Shown: piece after piece, positions 41,301-53,300 of the stretch
How positions within the stretch are numbered: position 1 is the stretch's first letter
Layout: each line of letters begins with the position of its first letter
Source of the DNA: Atrichornis clamosus
Taxonomy: Eukaryota > Chordata > Aves > Passeriformes > Menuridae
Direction of reading: 5' to 3'
Assembly: GCA_013400975.1 (NCBI GenBank)
Contig: WBMZ01012674.1
Coordinates: 1 to 64,000, forward strand
DNA: 64,000 nucleotides
Program-made: the position numbers and the translations under genes
Notes under the pieces: generated by a model
Databases searched by the model: none
What the model saw: the letters and a program-made list of their open reading frames with translations, nothing else
Told to the model about the DNA's origin: nothing

Positions 41301-44300
41301 TCTGCCCTAAACTTAATTCCTCTATTACTCTTTTTAAGTGCTTTGAACAAAGCTGAAGTTAAAACTCTCATGCAGTTTCAAAAGATGAGAATATAAAACA
41401 GGATTGCTAATAACACCAAGGTCCTGGTTTCAGTCCCTGTATGGGCCATTCACTTAGGAGTTGGACCCCATGACCCTTCCAACTCAGAATATTCTGTGAA
41501 ATCAGAAGCAGTTCTTCACTGTATTATTACCAGTGTTGGCCAATATCAAGGTGTAAGTTAAATTATTGTTAACTGGAACACTCCCTCATTTTGCTAGACA
41601 AAACAAAATGGAAAAAACCTGTATTCTCGAAAGCCAAAGGCTAGCTAAGTAAAACATTTGTTACTTTTCAAGCTACAACCTGAAGTGCCTCCTAAGAACT
41701 GCTATATGGATAAATAAAAGTGATATCATGGACATATGTAAGCGATTCCTGTATGCATTAAAAACTTTTCCATAAACAGTTGCCTCTCAACTCTCACAGC
41801 ACTGAAGGTTTAAAAAAAAAAAAGCACACCTGTTGTTCAAAAGGAAGAATACTCAGAAGTGTTGCTGTCACTTGAAAAATTCAATAAAAAATTTTAACCA
41901 AGCATAACTCAATACCATTCGTCAAATCTGACTGCGAAGTGATGTTATTACCTCAGAGCGTATATGCTGGAGAGACTACATGTAGTGACAGAAACACTCT
42001 CATAGTCACTGCTGGAGATGGAGCTGAGGGGGGAATCACGTAAGCCATCCTGAGAACTGAAAAAACATACGGAAACAAAATGAACTGCTGAAGCGAACAA
42101 AGGTAAAAACAGAGCATTGTGGTAAGTCATGGCTTGTCATGGGTTATACAGAAATAAGAATAAACTGGCAGTTGCATTCTTGCTCTTCAGAAAATGATAC
42201 AAACCTATTCTGTTTTCTTCCCAAAAGGACAGACAATTTGACAAAGTCAGTGGGCCCACATCTTATAACCATCTTCAATTTAATTCATGCCATACAGTTA
42301 AAATATTCAGGATAGAACTGAGAATCTTACATTTTCATTGGAGATTGAGGGAATAGCATGCCCATGCTGCTAAGTGTGGTAACACCTTAAAATGAAGACA
42401 TAACAAAACTGAAAGTTCATAAGGTCACCGTGGGTTTCAGGCCAAGGCACAGTAAACCATACACTTCAGAAACTTATTGTGACAAGTTTGACCTATGTTT
42501 CCTCCCTGTTGGAAGGAAAAAGTTTGTCAGAAAGCAGAAAGCTGACACTTCGGTGATGGAGCTGAAGATAATACACCCACCCCTGACCCTAGGTTTGCTC
42601 AGTCCCTAGGTTTGCTCAGTCCCTGGAAGCTCCATATATGTACCTTTAATTTTGTGCTTTGAGCCAACAGATAAGCAGGAAGAAGCAGTCCCATGGCAAA
42701 CCACTGACACTTCATTAGTGGAAATCCACTAGCTACTGAGTAAAAGGATATGAATAATTTAAATGAGTGGTACACAACTTGTCTCTGGCATCCCTGGACT
42801 AATGAAAAGCCTTTAAATAACACACCATTTTGGATCCTACAGCATATTATCAACATATCTAGGATTAGAGCATTAGAAATAGTTTCATAAGCACTACAAA
42901 ACTATCTTGTAAAGATCAGTTTTTTGTTTGACTAGCAATTTACTGCTCAGCTACTGGAAATTCCACAAGCTGAAAAAAATTAAATTATACCCAGATAAGA
43001 AAATACGTAATCTTGAGCAGCGATATCAAAGCTATATTGGCTCTAGGCAGTGCAGGAGATTCACTGAAGCCTGCTGAACTCAAATGTTCAGTCAACAGAA
43101 ACCTCTGGACAACACGAAGAGAAACCTAAGAAACATTTTCAGTTAAGAGAGAGGTAATTATATAGGTCAGGGTTATTCTACCTTACTTACTAGCAGACTT
43201 TTTAATGTTCTTTTGCTTTTTAGACATATGCAAACCAGCTACATTCTAAACTCTCTTCTTCTTCCAAATTTACTATTATAGCAGTTTTTTCAGCTAGAAG
43301 TCTGGAAGAATGCTTAAGGGGAATTCTTCAAAGCGGTGTATGGAAGGTATGTGCTCTAATCCCACTAAGAAATAATAGGATTTGTTTGCATACCTCCCAC
43401 TAATCACTCGGAAAATGTACCCCTTCATGTTTCTCATTTCTGATTGCCAATTTGAAAATAAATCCCAAGCGTACTGTGCTTTAGTTGAAAGGAGAGACTT
43501 CACAACCGGAAAATAATTTTATCAGACTTGAACAAAAATCTATTTAACTTTCATTCGTTTTATGTAATTTCCCTTGCTAATTCTGCTCATTATGAAGAGA
43601 TATATGCATTTAAACAAAGGCTTACTCTTTTATAGCTCATCACCTTTACTCATCCAATCTTACAATACGGTCATGCTACTAAAATATACTTTTACTATCT
43701 GTTTTATGGCAGCTAAATGATATTAAAAAAACCATTAGCATGCAATTTCAGACCATGATTGGGCAGGTGTGGTGGTGTGCTGGCCCCACGTTTCTGTTTA
43801 AGCAATACCCAAAAACGGCAGTCATGATGTCTGCACTCAAGTTGGGCTCTGGGGAGATAGGTAATGCCACAGTAGCCAAGGGCCATAAATCGTGCTCAAC
43901 AACTGAGAGCTAGTTGAGCACACACCAACTAAAGTACAATGGGTGTGCAAATATGACTATAAATCACTCATCTTAGCCCAAAAATAGTGGACAGTCCAGG
44001 GCCTGTTGAGTTCTCCTGCATGGCAGCAGGCTGCATGCCAAGATCTCCCACTGAGTAGGGATGCCTCTCAAGATTACTCCTCAAGGCTGAGAGAATCCTT
44101 ATCACATCAGATACTGTGCAAGTGAACTGGGAATAGGCATGCTGAAATTTTGACGTATTAGCTAAGTGATAAAAAGATTGACTGCACATATGTAATACTT
44201 TAGACATAAACACTGATGAAGTCTGGGACTAAGTCCAGATTCAGCTGCAGCCAGACTCCTCTCTGAGAAGTCTTCTCTGAACCTCATGACTCAATGGAAG

Positions 44301-47300
44301 GGTCTCTCCCTGGCACTTTTGCCTGACCCTGTTGTCTGTGCACTAAATACTGAAGTGTACCTTGCCACTGAATCCTGTTAAACCACTGTCACATTTACCA
44401 TCGAGTTTTGTTAACTCATTGTCTTGCTTACGGTCTTCACTCTCTCGCGAGTGAAGGGCATCACTCTTTTGTTCGGAATAAACTTATCTTATTACAGCAG
44501 AACCAGGAAACAAGAACAAGTAGTAAACTCAGCATCTTCTCTTATGCTCTCTCACCTCCTCGCCATTTCTAGATTTTTCCAGTGTAACAACCCTGCCAGC
44601 TGATTTGGGTAGTAGCAATTTTTCTGAAAGATACCAGGTTTGCTGTCCTTCAGTGCTCTCTGTGAAGCTCTGCCTGATGTATTTGATATCCAATCAAAAT
44701 GTCACAGTTACCAATATTAAAAAACTTAAATTCAATTTTCCTAGGTTCTAGTTTTCTACATTTTTTTTTGTTTTTTATAAAGATTGAGGTTTTAAGCTCT
44801 TACACACAACCCAATGGTCTTGCATTTTTCCTAAGAACTCAAAGTTACCACACATTTTTGGGGAGTAAAATGCTCTAGTTTAAAACATAAACCAACCACC
44901 ACCCTAAAGTAGTATCTCTCTGTTAAGAGCAGATATTATTTATAGCCAAGACTGTCCCAAGACATGAAATAACTTTCTGTCATCAGCTACATATGTGGAA
45001 TGGACAGTTTGAGCCAGAAGGCAAAATGTAAAGGACCTTAATGGTAAGTAAACCCAGTGAGTAACCTCTGAACTTAATGGCCAACAACCAGCTGGCATTA
45101 TCAACAATCTCAATGCTACCTTTATTTTCATCTTCACACATGTCTTCTGACCAGATAACGATCCTCATCTCTTCTCCATCCTTCTTTGCCTCTCATCTGA
45201 ATCTTCTCTCACCCCCAACCAATTGCTATCAGCACAACTTCTCATCAGTTCCACCATCTCATCTGTTTTTAAGCTTTGTCTTAACACTGTTCGCCATTCT
45301 GAACTGCTTTACAAATACCTTCATTTTCCACTACTCCATTCTTCTCTTGGTGCACAAACCTGGCCACACTGAATGATCCACAGATTTCAGGATTAGATAT
45401 CCATCCAGTCAGTCATCATTTGGCAATGCAAACTGCTTGGACATATTTGACACAAACCATGCTCACAGATATTAGTTTGCTGTAATAAATGGTGTGTAGT
45501 TTAGTCAATTACAACGTGTAAACATCTTTCTCATTCCTGTGTATCAATATAGACTGTATTTTTGTACCGGAAACAGTACTTATGATTTACAGTGTTTATT
45601 TCTGCTTCATATTCAGGCTGTAACTCTTCAGATAAGAAGTTTTATGTTTATTTACTACCAAGAAATGGGAACCCAATAATGATAATGGTTATGTACTTTC
45701 TTAATGTTACACTAACTAGCTTTAAAAAAAACCCCCAACAAAATAAAACAAAAAACCCCCCAACCAACAAATAAAAACGACTCCTGACATACTCACTGCT
45801 TTCCCTCTCAGTACACACAGACCCAGGATAACTGTTTGTACAATTTTCTTCTTCTTAATGTCTCTCTGAAGATCCTCTCAGCTTTTCTGAGATGCTGGTA
45901 GATCCTGAGGTGCGTTGACCTGTTTTTCGCATCTCAGGATTCCCATTATCAGCTGATGATAGCTCAGCACACACATTCATTAGCGCAATTATAGGAGGAG
46001 ATCTGTGCATACAGCCACATTCTGCAGCTGATGGCAGCCAACCCTTCCTTCCCACTTCAGCCCACAGGTGACCTGAACTTCACCACACCATGCTCATTTG
46101 CAATAAGGTTGTGTTGGACTGGGATTCACAGGACTGCTTAAACTGGGTAAGGTGGCAACAGTTTGTTTCATTTGTAGGTCTTAAACACCTACATTCCTAT
46201 TTTAAAAATTACATTCTAGCACTGGATAAAACCACTGTCCATGCTCATCAAAACAGAATTCTTCAGCACTTCTAATAAAAATACAGAATAAAGATTTGAG
46301 GCAACGGAGCAAAGTGACAAGGGGTGATATGGCTGCCTCTTTTCATGCTATACTGGCAGACTGAACTAATGAACCACTAATTTAAAGCCGTTGGCCACTT
46401 TTTGTAACAATTCTATGAAAAAAACCTGAAAGTCACCGTTATTTTATCCCGCTTTGTGTGCTTTTTTTCTTGCAATGTGTTTCTAGCCTCTTACATTTAA
46501 ATAAACCTCTGTTTCAGAGGATGGTTTCTTCATGAATGCTATCAATTGAGTTAAAACTACATTTCATATTACAATAGTTAACTGGCACAAGTCTTCTCTG
46601 ACTAGCTCACTACATGAGGGCTAATTCTAAAGCCTCATGTGTCACAGCAAAACCCTCAAAAAGTATCTTCTAAAACTTTTTTATCTGTTATACTCATTTC
46701 AGAAATCCCCATATTGAAAGCTAATATGGTTCACTGTTGCTTTAATTGATATATGGACCTAGTAAAAGGGAAGCTGGTATAAAACACTGACACTTTCTAT
46801 TAGCACACTAAGGCTTTGTAACAGCAGTTGTGTTACTGCACAAAATTCAGTGTTCAACAGACAAGGTAAAACAGTGCCACTTCTAATTGAAGACTTGAAT
46901 TGTTAAAAAGAAGGGGAGGAGGGACTGAAAAAAATCATTTATACGGAACCTGAATTTGGCTAGTTGCACAAAGGAAAGAAACAGAATACTAGAAGGGGAA
47001 CAAAGAACTTCAATCAACAGCCAGATAAACGACTGCTTAAGGGAAGTTTTGCATTTGAAAGGCTGATGTTTGGTTCCCAATCAACTACTATTTCCTTTTT
47101 GCTTATGAGAATTTTTCTTTCTCCTTAATAGCTAGTTAAAAGAATCATCAGAACAAGACACTAAGCAGATATTTTTGTTTAAGTGAACTTGCACAGATGT
47201 CCATTAATTTTTTAAGGAAAAGGCAACATTTTCATGTAAAAATATACACAATTTTCTTAAACCGTACTATGATGGGAACATTATAGAAAAGCATGAATTT

Positions 47301-50300
47301 AAGACATTTAATCAAGTTAATTTGCATGTTAATATCAATTAATCTAGTTCTGATAAAGGAGCACTTGTAGAATCAAAAGATAGAAACTAAGACAAGTTAG
47401 AAAGGTGTGAATTTGCTTTTGTTTTTTTAGCAAATGTTAGCCATCCCCAAAATACAAATGGCTGTTTTCCATGCATTTATAAAGGTGGAATGACTTATCT
47501 TAAAGTTGCTGTACTGAAAATGTGCACATGTCACATGTTGCTAAGGAGGGAACAAAATAAAATACAGGCCAAAAAATTCAAGATTAGAAACCAACTGTCT
47601 AAAACAGGTGTTCATCTTTTTACTGAGTTATTCTAGTATGCTTAAGAAATAAAATTTTTAATATATTACAATACAGACTATTGTAATATAAAAATATTGT
47701 TCAATATATACTATTTAAGATTACAGAATTGCAAGACTAAGAAATGAGACAACTTGAATACCAAGCTAGAGAAGAATAAATTATTCCTCTTATTCTAGAA
47801 CTGCAATAGAGATCAACAAATGGCAAAACATGCTTTTCCAAGGATGCCTCATTCCTCCTCCCTACACTGCAAAAGCATATGGGCAAAATATTCTACTTTT
47901 TAAGCCCCCACAAGTATATGTAAACAGCGCCAGCATCCAACAGCCAATGGACACAGCTAGAGCTTGCAGGAAGTGTGAAGGTAAAAAATTATCCTCACTA
48001 CCAATTCCAGCTCCTTTTTGCCAATTCTCAGGTGCACTGCAAAAGGCTTCACCAAGAATACATTTAAACAGACCAAGGAAAATGTTTAAAAAAAATAGTA
48101 AAATTTAAGCTAGACACAATTGACCTGCAGCAAAAAAGAGAGAAACTATGCTTAATAATCCCTTTTTTTAAATATAAGAACCGTTTTGAGGTCAGCATGT
48201 AGATAAACAAACATGCAACAGAACCAGGTATTTAAGACTAAAACATGAAAACACCAGCATTGTGTAACAATATGAAACAAGTTGTCAAACATCAGAAAAC
48301 ATCAGCAGGTTTACATGGACTCCTCAACTCTGGAGAGAACAGAAAGACAAATATTTACAAAACACCAAAAAAAATATCTTCACTCTCTTAATTTTCTTTC
48401 TTCCATGAAAGAGCAGGCAGAGTATTACAACTGAATAAACATTTAAAAAAAAATCTGTGTAGTTTGCTTCCAGGTGGAAAACCAGGAATACTACATACAG
48501 ATTTAAAGCTTGGTTTTGGTACTAACTTATGTCCTTTTTTTCCCCAAAACACCAAATAGTGCTTTGTCATAGTTTTATCATCTTTTGTTCTATTCTTACA
48601 TGACTTTCCCCTTTAACAGTTTGTTTTGCTACATGACAGCCTTTATTTAGCACATTGTCCCTTCAGCAGATCAGATACCTGCTACATCTTTGCTAGTGCT
48701 TTTCTCATATTTGCATCTCATTAACACTGCTGCCCAAGACTCTTGTGTTGTTGGTGTTTTATAGCTTTTAGGTACTTCAAGCAAATAACAGAGAAAGACA
48801 TAGCATCAGCTGTGACCTAAAAACCAAAGCAGTAAAGACCTGTCAAAACTCAGCGATGGCCTTCTGTGATGGAATGACTCCATCAGTAGACAAGGGAAGG
48901 GCTACGGATGTCATTTAGCTGGACTTGTGTTAAGCCTTTGACACAGTCCCCCACAACACCCTTCTCCGTAAATTGAAGAGTGATAGATTCACTTGCACAG
49001 ACTGTTAGATGGATAAGAAATTGGTTGGTTGGCAAAATCCAGAGAGTAGTGGTCAATGGCTCAAAGTCCTGATGGCCATCAGTGACAGGTAGTGTCCCTC
49101 AGGGGTCCATACTGGGACCAGAGTTATTTAATATTTTCATTAATGACACGGATGAAGGGATCGAATGCACCCTCAGCACATTTGCAGGTGACACCAAGCT
49201 GCAGATGACACACCTGAAGGATGGGATGCTATCCAGAAGGACCTGGACAAGCTCGAGAAGTGGCCCATGGGAATCTCATGAGGTTTAACAAGACCAAATG
49301 CTGGAGCTGCACCTGGGTTGGGCAGCCCCCAGTGCCAACACAGACTGGGCGATGAACAGATCCAGAGCAGTTCTGGGAGAGGACTTGGGGGTGCTGGTGG
49401 ATGAGAGGCTGGACATGACCCAGCCATGTGCACTGACAGCCCAGCAAGCCAAATGTGTCTTGGGCTGCATCCAAAGCACCGTGGACAACAGGTGAGGGAG
49501 GGGATTCTGCCCCTCTCCTCTGCTCTTGTGAGATCCCACCTGTGCTGCATCCAGCTCTGGGGTCCCCAGCACAGGAAGGACACCAATCTGCCGATTCAAC
49601 TCCAGAGGAAGCCACCAGGATGATCAGAAGGATGCAGCATCTCTCATATGAAGAAAGGCTGAGAGAATTGGGATTGTTCAGCCTGGAGAAGAAAAGGCTT
49701 TGGGATAACCTAATTGTGGCCTTCCAGTACCTGAAGGGAGCCTGTAAGAAAGATGGAGAGGGACTTCTTCCTTGGAGTGATAGGACAAAGAAGGATGGCT
49801 TCAAACTGAAGGAAGGCAGGTTTGGATTAGATATTGGGAAGAAATTCTTTACTGTGAGGGTGGTGAGGCACTGGAAAAGGCTGCCCAGTGAGCTGTGGAT
49901 TCCCTGTTCCTGAAGTGTTCAAGGCCAGGTTGGATAGAGTTCTGAGCAACCTGGTCGAGTCGAAGGTGTCCCTGTCCATGGCAGGGGATTGGAATGAGAT
50001 GATCTTTAAGGCCCCTTTCAGCCCAAACCATTCTGTGATTCTATAAAATCTTTAGTAGAGGACTGTTTCATCTGTATTTTAAACTTCACTGAATTTTGAA
50101 GCCGGACAGAGAAGCCTGAAATACCAGCTATTTCAGATATAAGGATTATTATGTAAACCTGTCTGGATCACAGAGGTTATGCCTCTAATGTCATATTGTG
50201 TAGTATAAGGACTGATTTACTAATACAAACAGTTTGTGTCACAACATACACATTTGAGAGCCGCTTGATTCAGACAAGGGAAAGAAAATTTTCTTCTACT

Positions 50301-53300
50301 TGGTGACTTACAGTAACTAGAAAGTAAATACATTTATCAATTTGATGAATGAGCCTATCCTGCAGCTATTCCATGTGTATGAGATTGCTTATTGTTCTAG
50401 CTAATGGGTCCATCATTCTGAAAATAATCTACTGTCTCCAACATTTCCCCTATGGTTAAGTTGGCATTCACAAGCATGTAATAGGGAGCAGTTGCAGAAG
50501 CCTAATGTGATATTCCAATTTAAAAATAACATCAAAAAGCAGTGATTAGTCACTGCCCAGGCAGCATGAGTAAGGAAAGGTCCATAAAGTTCTGTTTTGT
50601 AACTGAGTTATCTTTTACTGATAAGATGACTAGTGATTCAGAGGCAAGAACCGAATCTATACATATATATTAGAAAAAAAATAAGATCTACACATATATT
50701 AAGTTTTCATCTAGTTCTCAGTAGATCCCTAACATCTCCATCTTTCACAGAATAGACCAAAGGAGTTAATATTAGAATGCTTACAAATAAAGCAGCAACA
50801 ATCTAGTAACAAAATACTTCCATCCTTACTTCTGTACTACTGCAAAGGTGGAATACTTGCCAATTAATAACAGATGCACTGTAGTAATCAACAAACTGTG
50901 TATGAGGCTATGGTGAAAACAGACAAATCCCACTAAATTGTTAACAAAATATTCAAAAATATCCACCCAAGAGTTTTAAGAGAATTCAAGAATGAATTAG
51001 ATGAATTATTAAGCTCTCTTTTCAAACTTCCTTGATGCCTGGAGTCTAAAGGTGGCAATCCCTATAATTAAAAAAGACTCCACGGGGATTCAAACAAATC
51101 TAGTTCTGTGAGCCTTATGATCATATCAAGCAACTTAACAAAATAAATCAAAAGCTAAAGTAGACAACAGTACAAAGGTCTGTCTGGGAAGAAGTAACAG
51201 GACTTCTGCAGAGGGAATCGCCTGGGAGCTCTGTGAAGGGTCAAGAAGCTTGTGAAGAACGGTGATTCAGCTGTCAAGCTTCTGAATTGCCAAACAGGTT
51301 TGGTCAAAATACCTCACTAAAGGCTTTTAAGAAAATTAAGGAGCTACAGCAAAAGAGGCTGGTGCCCAAAGTGGATAAATAATTCTTAACCATAAAAAGA
51401 GAGAAGCTGTTAAACAATCACTTCTCAGAAGAGTGGGATGTCACTGCTGAAGTTCTTCAGCACCCTGGGAGTTTTGTTTTTGTGTACCATCTGCAAAAAC
51501 AGGGAGAACAATGAGCTCTGAAAGGTTGCTACTAGTGCAAAATTATTTAGGTTAATAACCAGAACAGAGTGAAGAACTGCCCAGGATCTTAAATTCTGAA
51601 TAACAGGTATTAAAATGGCAAGACTTAACTGGTAAACACAAGAAGAACAATTTTAGCATCAGATATTGAGTGACAGCCTCTGAGGTCACAAGCAGCATAT
51701 TGGGACTCTAGCAAACAACTTCAAAAAGAACTTCAGCACACCACTTGGCAAAAAATCCCAAGTCAAATACTGGGAACCACTGAAAAACAACAGAAAACAA
51801 TTATGCCACTGTGCACATTCACAGTTTGCTCATATCTTAAGTGCAGTTCTGATTCAGTTGTCGCTAAGAGGAAATCGTATAATTGAAAATGGTTTCAGGC
51901 AAGAGATAAGGCATGATCAAAAGTATGGGCAATTTGTGGACAACTTCTGATCAAGTTGGCTGTGACTCTTCCAATCTGAAAATATAACCACACAGACAAA
52001 ATGTGATTTAGGTTTAAAAAATCACAACAGGCAAGAGAGGCCAGACAGAAACCAGGAGCAAACAAAAGGAAACGGGAACACAGATTTACAGAACTATCTG
52101 TAAAAGGACAATTCTCAGATAAAGTTTTTAAACAATATTAATAGAGGCTGAACAAATCAGTGGAGAAGTTACTACATTCACAAAACATGGATGGCTGAAA
52201 TAGTAGCTTATAGATATATATCATTTTATTATATTTTGCAAACCTGTTCTCACAAATTTCATTTAATATCCTACTCAAGGCAAAAACTGGTAGACAAATT
52301 GTCTAATTTTGCATAATTTATCAGGAAACTAATTAAATACAGTAATTACTTTTAAGCAATATTCCACTTGAAGTGTTGCAAAATCATGAAATGTCAAAAG
52401 GATTTGTGAATTACTTCTTAAAATTAAGTCCATTCAGAAACCCTGTTGTAAGGCCTTGAATATGATCATACTTGCAAGCCTAAAATAACAAATAGTCAGA
52501 ATAATGAGAAAGATAAAATTACCTTCTCAAAAGTTGAGTTTTGTGCATGCTGAAGTGTATTTTACCTGTAAAAGGAGTTAGGTACAGGCCAAAGAACTCT
52601 TGATTCTATTTCTATTACCAGTAAAGTATTTCATAATTCAACTGGTATGCTATTAAACAAATGCTTATTTCTGTAGCCTTTATATTGTGGTTATGCTTCA
52701 TGGTTCAAGCTACCTCCACTATGTTATCCTGAATTCTATAAACATAACAAAATGACACACAAAAAGAAATCAAGCTATCACAGAAATAGAGAAAGCAAAG
52801 GTAAGTTTTCTCTAATTTCTTCCCTCTGCTTCATGATATTAATACTTATGGGAAACTGAGGATATTACTCACTACAAAACAGGTTATTCTCTAAACAATA
52901 AACCAAAATGAAGTCAGGTTTTCTACTGATGTGTGTAAGATCCCTAATGTCTAATCAAAGTTGAGCTGAAGCATGACACTTCCTTTAATACAAGTATTAT
53001 TATGTTGTCTCCCTCTTATCAAGTTCCATACTGTCATTAAATATGCAGAACCTTAATCCATGACCTCTATTTTTCTATCAACTTTGGCTGAAACGGTCCA
53101 ATAGATTTAAAAGCCACCTCTGTACTTTGTTAGGCTCCTTCAGCACAGAGACATTCACAAATATGCTTGTGCCCACAGGCAATGAGATCAGATCAACCTT
53201 GTTCTCTCAAATGAAGCCAAGGTAAAATGCATTTAGATTACAATTTAATCCCATGCACTGATGCAGAAGTTAACTTTTTAGTATTTGCCAGACTCACTTT

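Larger units (their letters stand above)
26097..41951 (-). other. ZFYVE28: ZFYVE28 longest intron, with LTR, CR1 and SINE insertions
   Basis: This 15.9-kb GT-AG intron has a CAGCAG tandem acceptor. It holds the solo LTR (27347-28418), a short CR1 end (31601-31661), a truncated CR1 (37225-37955) and the tRNA-Ile/CR1 SINE (41403-41503). Between these I see only AT-rich unique-looking sequence with chance short frames. Confidence 0.85.

Noticed and set aside
42050..42056. Second acceptor AG seven bases into the Ser-rich exon
   Set aside because: Using it changes the reading frame, so the upstream AG is taken.
49173..49913. Frames of up to 191 codons on both strands
   Set aside because: They lie within the CR1 copy. 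The plus-strand ones are broken CR1 ORF2 pieces and the minus-strand ones are their shadows.
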